Assembly: GCA_028717885.1 (NCBI GenBank)
Contig: JAQUMX010000010.1
Coordinates: 1 to 43,565 of the forward strand
From: Candidatus Omnitrophota bacterium
Lineage (GTDB): Bacteria; Omnitrophota; Gorgyraeia; Gygaellales; Profunditerraquicolaceae
Direction: 5' to 3'
DNA: 43,565 nt
Part shown: positions 37,903 to 43,565 of the stretch, one piece after another
Numbering within the stretch: the stretch's first letter is position 1
Layout of the letters: each line of letters starts with the position of its first letter
The notes under the pieces: generated by a model
What the model was told of the DNA's origin: nothing
Seen by the model: the letters and a program-made list of their open reading frames with translations, nothing else
Database searches by the model: none
Program-made: the position numbers and the translations under genes

Positions 37903-37903
37903 C

Positions 37904-39349
37904 TTATACTGACTCCGGGCGCAATAAAGGAAAAAGGATTACGTCACGGATCGTAGTCTGCCCGGTAAGCAGCATTACCAACCTGTCGATACCGATCCCC
38001 AGCCCTCCGGCAGGAGGCATGCCATGCTCTAATGCCAGGCAATAATCTTCATCGACGTTTTTTTGTTCCTGCATTTTTAAATCCTTGATTTCTTCTTCAA
38101 AACGTTTTTTCTGCTCCAGGGGGTCATTTAATTCGGAATAAGCATTCCCCACTTCCATGCCGGCGATATATAATTCGAACCTTTCGGAAATTAGTGGGTT
38201 ATCTTTTTTATTTTTCGCTAAGGGGCACATGCTGGCGAAATAATCCGTGACAAAAACCGGGTTTAACCCCATCCCCTCTTCCAGCACCTCTTCGATAATT
38301 TTGGCAATCTGGGTGCGGGAGAGCTTTTGCACTTCCTTGGCAAATCCTTTTTCCTGCAGCTTCTTAAGCATCGTCGCTTCATCATCTTGCGGCACAATGC
38401 CGAATTTATCTTTTACTAATTCAGCGAAGGACACCCGTTTCCAGGGAGTAGCCAAATCGATTTGCTTATCCTGAAAAGTAAATTTTGTTCCGCCGAGCAG
38501 GTCCTGCGCCAAAGAAACGATCAAATTCTCCGTCAAAACCATCATCTCTTCATAATTTGCATAGGCTGTATAAACCTCGAGCATGGTAAATTCCGGGTTA
38601 TGCCGGGTAGACACGCCTTCATTACGGAAGCTGCGGTTAATTTCATAAACCTTATCCAACCCGCCCACTAACAGCCGCTTCAAATATAACTCCGGCGCAA
38701 TCCTTAAATATAAATCCATACTGTATTCATTATGAAAAGTTTTGAAAGGCCTGCCGGCTGCGCCTCCGGGAATAGTGTGCATCATCGGGGTTTCTACTTC
38801 CAAGTACCCTAAATCATCGAGGAATTTCCTGATATTGCGGATAATCCGCGAGCGCGCCAGGAATACCTTTCTTACTTCTTCATTGGCAACCAAGTCCAGG
38901 TAACGCTGGCGATAGCGGATATCCACGTCTTTTAAGCCATGCCATTTTTCCGGTAATGGCCTTAAAGCCTTGGATAAAAAAGTTGCCTTCTCTACCTTTA
39001 AAGTAAACTCGCCGGTATGCGTCTTGAATAATTCCCCTTCTACGGCGAGAAAATCCGCAACTTCAATATTTTCAAAGAGAAGAAAGTTTTCCTGGCCGAT
39101 AATATCCGCTTTGACGTAAAGCTGGATCTTTCCGGTTGCATCGCGTAAATCCAGGAAATTGACTTTTCCGTGTTGGCGCTTAGCCATTACCCTGCCGGCA
39201 AGGCTCGCCCTTTTTCCTTCGGCAAATTCCTCCAAGGCCTTGGCAATAGGCGTATGCTCAGGGGTTTTTGCAGGATAGAGCTCCACACCTTTGGCTTTAA
39301 GCGCTTCGGCTTTAGACTTTTTTAATTCTATAAGTTCGTTTAATTCCAT
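37904..39349 (-). CDS. lysS: Lysyl-tRNA synthetase (class II)
   Basis: GRVMAKRQHGKVNFLDLRDATGKIQLY; FRNEGVSTRHNPEFTMLEVYTAYA; GGLGIGIDRLVMLLTGQTTIRDVILFPLLRP. Confidence 0.96.
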   Translation of the reverse strand: MELNELIELKKSKAEALKAKGVELYPAKTPEHTPIAKALEEFAEGKRASLAGRVMAKRQHGKVNFLDLRDATGKIQLYVKADIIGQENFLLFENIEVADFLAVEGELFKTHTGEFTLKVEKATFLSKALRPLPEKWHGLKDVDIRYRQRYLDLVANEEVRKVFLARSRIIRNIRKFLDDLGYLEVETPMMHTIPGGAAGRPFKTFHNEYSMDLYLRIAPELYLKRLLVGGLDKVYEINRSFRNEGVSTRHNPEFTMLEVYTAYANYEEMMVLTENLIVSLAQDLLGGTKFTFQDKQIDLATPWKRVSFAELVKDKFGIVPQDDEATMLKKLQEKGFAKEVQKLSRTQIAKIIEEVLEEGMGLNPVFVTDYFASMCPLAKNKKDNPLISERFELYIAGMEVGNAYSELNDPLEQKKRFEEEIKDLKMQEQKNVDEDYCLALEHGMPPAGGLGIGIDRLVMLLTGQTTIRDVILFPLLRPESV

Positions 39350-39358
39350 AGTTTTACA

Positions 39359-39387
39359 ATTATATCTTAGAAAGCAATTACTGTCAA
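39359..39387 (-). promoter_or_regulatory. Perfect-consensus sigma70 promoter of lysS and the downstream gene run (leaderless configuration)
   Basis: TTGACA -N17- TATAAT on minus strand; 9 nt to ATG at 39349; no SD. Confidence 0.85.
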
Positions 39388-39438
39388 CAGATTAAGATAT
39401 ATAGGTAAGAATAAACAATGGCAGTTGCGATGCGCAGC

Positions 39439-41301
39439 TTACTTATAGTCTAGGGTAACCCGGAAGGTTTCCTCTGCTTTATCCATATCTACGGGAAACG
39501 GATCAAAAGGAGATGCTTCTTTAATGCTGGCGATCACAGTTTGATTTAAATCCTGATTACTGGAAGAAACGATCTCCGGGGTATTTTTTAATTGTCCGTT
39601 CGCAGCCAAGGTAAATGCTACCTCAACCGATCCCTTAGTGTCCTTCGGCTGGTTAAAAAGCGTGAGCGCTTTTACCCGGTCGGTAATCAATTTGAAATAT
39701 TGCTGCTGCGGGCTTAAAGTTTCATATTTTGCTTTGATCAACTTCCCCTCTACCATATTCATTACAACGCCGTTCTTGGGCTTAATTTCGGAATAGTCGG
39801 AAAACGAACTCTCTCCGCTCATGATATGCGGAGTCAAAAGAATTACTAAGTCGGTTTTAGTTACGCTGTCATTGGTGCTCCTGAATAAAAATCCCACGCC
39901 GGGCATATCGCCGATAATCGGAATTTTCTTTACGGTTTTAGTTTTCACATCCTTGGTCAAGCCACCCATAATTACTGTTACGCCATCCTTTACCATTAAA
40001 GTCGTTTCAGCGTCTGAGCTAGTAACGATAGGAATCGTGGTTTTCTGCCCCTCGGAAAGAATATCCGTAGCAGTAGCATCGCTAATCTCGGGCTTAATTT
40101 TCATGGTAATAAAATTATCTTTGTTGATCGTCGGGGTAACGCTCAAGGTAATCCCCGTATCCACGAAATTGACGGTTTGAGAAGTCACGGTATTTCCGCT
40201 GCCGCCCTGAGAGGTAGTAGAAGTAATGTAGGCTTGTTTGACTCCCACGTGAATTTTAGCTTCCTGGTTATTTAAAACCATTACCCGCGGGCTGGAAAGA
40301 TTCTTTGTGTCGCCGATCGTGCGCAAAACATCGATAATTGCCTTATATTTACCCGGCTCGGAAGGCGTGCCGGTTTGCACCGTGCCTAAAAAGAGGGTAC
40401 TATCGGTATTAATCGGCAACGCAGTGCGGAATTCAAAATATTTTTTTATCCAATAATCCCAATTCACGCCCATCTGAAAAGTATCGCTGGGAGCAAGGGA
40501 AATAATTTGCGCATCGATCAAAACCTGGGGCGTTTTTTCGTCAAAGGCGCCCACAATATTAGTAACTTCTTTTACCTTGTCCGGATAATCTTTTACTACT
40601 AACTTATTGGTGCGTTCATCGAATTTAATCGAACCGATGCCTTTGGTGATTACCTCCTGCAGCTTAGTATTTAGCTTTTCTGCCTGGGCGTAATCAAGGC
40701 TAAAAACTTTTGTTTCCATCGGCAAGTCGGCTTTCTGGATAAATTCTTCCATTTGCTTGAGGGTCTCCGGGGCATCGATCAAAACTACGGTATTAGTGCC
40801 TTCATCAGAAACAATCTTACCAATATTAGTCTTAATCTGATTCAATGCTTTCGAGAGGTCCGCGGCTTTTGCGTATTTTAGCTGGATAATCTTTGCCTGT
40901 TTTTTATCCTGGTAGCGCTCGCCGTAAAGCAATTCATAGTCTCTTTGCGACATCACGTTCACAATACCACCCCTAGTATCATATGCCAGGTCATTGGAAA
41001 GGATCACGATTTCAAAGGCATCCTTTACATCCACATCTTTAAGGTAAATCGTGACTTTTCCCGAAACATTTTTTCCGATCACGATATTCATTCCTGCGCG
41101 GGTTGCGAGCATCTTTAAGACATCCACCACATCCATGCCTTTTAGGTCCAGGGAAATTTTGCTTTGCGGTGCCCCAGACACAGTTGCCTGGGCAGCAGCA
41201 GGATTAGCTAAGTCAGGATCAGTGGTTTCCCTGGCAGCAAAGGCCCGCGGCATAAAAAATAAAAACGACACAAGTAAAAACAATACACGATATTTTTTCA
41301 T
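39439..41301 (-). CDS. Secretin (PilQ/GspD-like) with TonB/TolA-like C-terminal domain
   Basis: SLDLKGMDVVDVLKMLATRAGMNIVIG; VTVIMGGLTKDVKTKTVKKIPIIGDMPGVGFLFRS; C-term KGSVEVAFTLAANGQLKNTPEIVSSSNQDLNQTVIASIKEASPFDPFP; ATG at 41301 has SD GGAGG. Confidence 0.82.
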   Translation of the reverse strand: MKKYRVLFLLVSFLFFMPRAFAARETTDPDLANPAAAQATVSGAPQSKISLDLKGMDVVDVLKMLATRAGMNIVIGKNVSGKVTIYLKDVDVKDAFEIVILSNDLAYDTRGGIVNVMSQRDYELLYGERYQDKKQAKIIQLKYAKAADLSKALNQIKTNIGKIVSDEGTNTVVLIDAPETLKQMEEFIQKADLPMETKVFSLDYAQAEKLNTKLQEVITKGIGSIKFDERTNKLVVKDYPDKVKEVTNIVGAFDEKTPQVLIDAQIISLAPSDTFQMGVNWDYWIKKYFEFRTALPINTDSTLFLGTVQTGTPSEPGKYKAIIDVLRTIGDTKNLSSPRVMVLNNQEAKIHVGVKQAYITSTTSQGGSGNTVTSQTVNFVDTGITLSVTPTINKDNFITMKIKPEISDATATDILSEGQKTTIPIVTSSDAETTLMVKDGVTVIMGGLTKDVKTKTVKKIPIIGDMPGVGFLFRSTNDSVTKTDLVILLTPHIMSGESSFSDYSEIKPKNGVVMNMVEGKLIKAKYETLSPQQQYFKLITDRVKALTLFNQPKDTKGSVEVAFTLAANGQLKNTPEIVSSSNQDLNQTVIASIKEASPFDPFPVDMDKAEETFRVTLDYK

Positions 41302-41307
41302 TATTAT

Positions 41308-41368
41308 CCTCCTAGCATAAAGATGCACACCGCCCCAGAAGGGGCGTGCGACACCAATGGCCGGGTGC
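41308..41368 (-). repeat. Intercistronic structured element, copy B, carrying the SD of the secretin gene
   Basis: Minus strand GCACCCGGCC...GCACGCCCC-TTCT-GGGGCGGTGTGCATCTTTATGCTAGGAGG; shares 10-nt and 24-nt blocks with copy A. Confidence 0.75.
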
Positions 41369-41372
41369 CATA

Positions 41373-41987
41373 TTATACTCCTAATTCATACCTCTGGCCC
41401 TTATAATTTAAAATTACCTTGCCTTCTCTAATATCCTCTACCTGAAATTGCCCGATAAATTGCCCGCGGTTAACGTAAACTGTTTTTTGTGATTTTTTGT
41501 CCTCAATAATCGCCTGAGGATTATCCCCCATCACTACGCCTAAAAGATTGATATCCTTGATTGAATCTGCTTCCGCAGCTACTGCCGCAGCGCCCGGCCC
41601 CTCCTGGGTTTCAGAAAACGAACCAAAAACCTGCCGCCCTTGCACATCCTTCAAGTAATATTCAAAAGGCTTTTTTTCCTTTTTACTGACGGCAATTGCC
41701 TCTTCCTTAAAACTTTGCGCAGAAACAGCCGGGAGGTTGATCTTTTTCGAAGAAAAGTACGGGTAGATAAAAGTAACGGCCAAATAAACCAATGAAATAA
41801 CGAACAAGATGATTTTAAGCTTCTTTAGCGTAAAGAAAATGAAATTGTTAAACTGCGGGTTAATTTTTGGTTTTAAAGCAGCTGGTAAAATTTTTGCCGC
41901 GGGCTCTTCCTTCTTTTCAACCGGCGCCTTTTTATCGCCTTTGATCAGCCGCAGTAATTTTTCTTCGGGAGAAATATTATCTTTCAT
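41373..41987 (-). CDS. PilP/GspC-like bitopic pilus/secretion assembly protein
   Basis: Single TM; periplasmic DINLLGVVMGDNPQAIIEDKKSQKTVYVNRGQFIGQFQVEDIREGKVILNYKGQRYELGV. Confidence 0.65.
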   Translation of the reverse strand: MKDNISPEEKLLRLIKGDKKAPVEKKEEPAAKILPAALKPKINPQFNNFIFFTLKKLKIILFVISLVYLAVTFIYPYFSSKKINLPAVSAQSFKEEAIAVSKKEKKPFEYYLKDVQGRQVFGSFSETQEGPGAAAVAAEADSIKDINLLGVVMGDNPQAIIEDKKSQKTVYVNRGQFIGQFQVEDIREGKVILNYKGQRYELGV

Positions 41988-42802
41988 GCCTCCACTCTTT
42001 CCCTGGTTAGGCCATCGATAATTTCTTCTGTTACGCGCTGCTCCCCTTTCATTACGGTTGTTTCCAAGGCATCATGGCAGAGCATGGAAATTTTACGCGG
42101 GTACCCCTGAGTAAACCGGTAAATCAATTTTATCGCCTCATTGCTAAAAAGCGGCTCACTCGAAGAAAAACCCGCCTGTTTCAAACGGAACTCTATCATT
42201 TCTTTAGTTTCGATTTCGTCCAAAGGATTGATCGTATATTTCAAAGCAACGCGGTCGGAAAAATTACGGATGCGGCTGATACGCGGCAGTAATTCAACCT
42301 GCGCCATAATTACCAATTGCAAAAGCTTAAATTCATTAGTCTCGAAATTTAGCAGCGTACGCAAGGCCTCCAGGTTTTCGAAATTAATCTTCTGCCCCTC
42401 GTCGATCAAGAGAATTATAGTCTTATTCTCTTCAACCCCTTTCTGAAACAAATACTTTTCGATTGCTTCTTTGAAATCTATCGTAGAATTAAAATTCGGG
42501 GTAATATCGAACATTTTTACCAGGCTTAAAAGGAATTGGTACTCGGATTTAAAACCTGGGTCAAGAATGAGATGAAAAATAAAATCAGAATCATCCTTAA
42601 ATGCCTGCAGGAGTGCGCGGGAAAGCGTGGTCTTACCGGTGCCGATATCGCCTAAGATAATACTTAAGCCGCGGCGCAAGCGAATAGCAATCTCCAGGCG
42701 TTTAAGTACGGTGTGGTGTGTTGTGGAATGGTATAAAAATCTGGGGTCAGGGCTGGTAGAAAAAGGTTCTCTATCTAATCCGAGGACATTATAATAACTC
42801 AT
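41984..42802 (-). CDS. ExeA/GspA-like AAA ATPase
   Basis: YYNVLGLDREPFSTSPDPRFLYHSTTHHTVLKRL; GDIGTGKTTLSRAL; LLIDEGQKINFENLEALRTLLNFET. Confidence 0.88.
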   Translation of the reverse strand: MSYYNVLGLDREPFSTSPDPRFLYHSTTHHTVLKRLEIAIRLRRGLSIILGDIGTGKTTLSRALLQAFKDDSDFIFHLILDPGFKSEYQFLLSLVKMFDITPNFNSTIDFKEAIEKYLFQKGVEENKTIILLIDEGQKINFENLEALRTLLNFETNEFKLLQLVIMAQVELLPRISRIRNFSDRVALKYTINPLDEIETKEMIEFRLKQAGFSSSEPLFSNEAIKLIYRFTQGYPRKISMLCHDALETTVMKGEQRVTEEIIDGLTRERVEA

Positions 42803-43010
42803 CTTTAATTTGCCGGATCGATTTTCCGGCTACGCGTAAAGCATGGATTTTCTTTAACGCCGCGACAGTAGTATCGTCAAAATAACGGTACCGCGTCTCC
42901 AAGCTACGGCTGACTTCCTTAATTAAGCCGATTTTTAAGTAATATTTTACCGTATATACTGAATAACCGGTTAAAGATGCTAAGTCCTTGATTAAATAGA
43001 TGTTAGAAAT
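42789..43010 (-). CDS. MerR-like HTH regulator with apparent ATT start; absent from the ORF track
   Basis: Minus-strand reading (M)SNIYLIKDLASLTGYSVYTVKYYLKIGLIKEVSRSLETRYRYFDDTTVAALKKIHALRVAGKSIRQIKDELL*; stop TAG directly before ATT; G6 run upstream. Confidence 0.7.
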   Translation of the reverse strand: MSNIYLIKDLASLTGYSVYTVKYYLKIGLIKEVSRSLETRYRYFDDTTVAALKKIHALRVAGKSIRQIKDELL

Positions 43011-43025
43011 CTAAGCCCCCCTTTA

Positions 43026-43041
43026 CTCTCTAGTTAGAGAG
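43026..43041. promoter_or_regulatory. Operator-like dyad just downstream of the -10 of the MerR-like gene
   Basis: CTCTCTA-GT-TAGAGAG, perfect 7-bp arms. Confidence 0.5.
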
Positions 43042-43067
43042 CATACTCCTATTTCAGTTCTTGTCAA
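43040..43067 (-). promoter_or_regulatory. Candidate sigma70 promoter of the MerR/ExeA/PilP/secretin operon
   Basis: TTGACA -N16- TATGCT on minus strand. Confidence 0.6.
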
Positions 43068-43078
43068 GCAAAAAAAAT

Positions 43079-43134
43079 GGGGCCGGAATTACTTTTCTCG
43101 TTTTACAAATACAGAGAAAAATAATTCCTGCCCC
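43079..43134. repeat. REP-like palindrome, second family
   Basis: 21-bp arms GGGGCCGGAATTACTTTTCTC / GAGAAAAATAATTCCTGCCCC (2 mismatches), 14-nt loop. Confidence 0.8.
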
Positions 43135-43170
43135 CGATTACGATATGGATAAACCCTCCTCCAGGGAAGA

Positions 43171-43401
43171 TTATTTTTCCTTAATTTCCTTAAACATCCG
43201 GACCAATTGTTCTTCCATTTCCTGCTTGTTGAGGCTGCCTTTTTCTTTGAAGGCATCAATGATCTCCTCGATCAGCTTCACTCTCGGGATATGGATGCCG
43301 TGAGAGAAAAAGATATCCTTTTCCAAGTCGTCCAGAAAGTCCAACTCGTCACGGTTCAAAAACGCAATTACGCGGTACTGATTTCTTTTCTCTTCTCTCA
43401 T
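43171..43401 (-). CDS. Small protein of unknown function (ribbon-helix-helix-like pattern)
   Basis: YRVIAFLNRDELDFLDDLEKD...IPRVKLIEEIIDAFKEKG; strong SD GAAGGAGG before ATG. Confidence 0.5.
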   Translation of the reverse strand: MREEKRNQYRVIAFLNRDELDFLDDLEKDIFFSHGIHIPRVKLIEEIIDAFKEKGSLNKQEMEEQLVRMFKEIKEK

Positions 43402-43419
43402 TTTAATCGCCTCCTTCTA

Positions 43420-43565
43420 TTAAGGTGTAGTTACGGAAGCCTCGGCATATGCCGATTCTCCCGAACTATTTATTGCCATTACGCGGTAATAGTAAAGGGT
43501 CCCGCTCGATACGCCGGTATCTTTAGCAGTAGTTATATTTTTTTCTGTATATCCTACATAGGAAA
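43420..43565 (-). CDS. C-terminal end of a fibronectin type III domain protein, truncated by window edge
   Basis: Minus-strand YVGYTEKNITTAKDTGVSSGTLYYYRVMAINSSGESAYAEASVTTP*; FN3 YYYRVMAINSSGES signature. Confidence 0.7.
   Translation of the reverse strand, partial: SYVGYTEKNITTAKDTGVSSGTLYYYRVMAINSSGESAYAEASVTTP

Noticed and set aside
43061-43303. 80-aa plus-strand ORF crossing the REP-like palindrome
   Set aside because: Its translation is largely the palindrome plus antisense of the 76-aa minus-strand gene.

Overview
This is a gene-dense chromosomal window from a diderm bacterium. The gene content (LptFG, LolCE/LolD, MlaEFD together with McsA/McsB/ClpC and a type IV pilus/T2SS-like locus) would fit an Omnitrophota-like lineage, but that assignment is tentative. 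The main parts are: (1) a pyrE-led minus-strand block (pyrE, secreted protein, BaiN-like flavoprotein, a Maf–M48 fusion, a GH-A-like lipoprotein); (2) a plus-strand minor-pilin block plus comF-lptF-lptG; (3) a 28-gene, ~26.5 kb minus-strand run from lysS (39349) to alr (12827) with no gap above ~32 nt. Its backbone matches Firmicute gene order (lysS, mcsA-mcsB-clpC, radA-yacL-ispD-ispF-cysE-cysS, tmk-holB-ricT-metG-tatD, thiL-tsaE-tsaB) with diderm envelope transporter modules (lolCE-lolD, mlaE-F-D) inserted; (4) a minus-strand pilus locus (MerR-like gene, ExeA-like ATPase, PilP/GspC-like, secretin with a TonB-like C-terminus). No CRISPR, tRNA, rRNA or transposase gene was recognised. The most interesting signals are: four near-consensus sigma70 promoters whose -10 boxes lie only 6-9 nt from ATG, predicting leaderless mRNAs; two genes with no usable ATG/GTG/TTG that appear to start at ATT/ATC after G-runs, one of them a MerR-like regulator absent from the ORF track; a two-copy structured intercistronic element carrying the Shine-Dalgarno; two REP-like palindromes, one forming the start of a lipoprotein signal-peptide region; and the Maf–M48 polypeptide with an internal lipobox. 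All calls are from reading the sequence; no searches were run.
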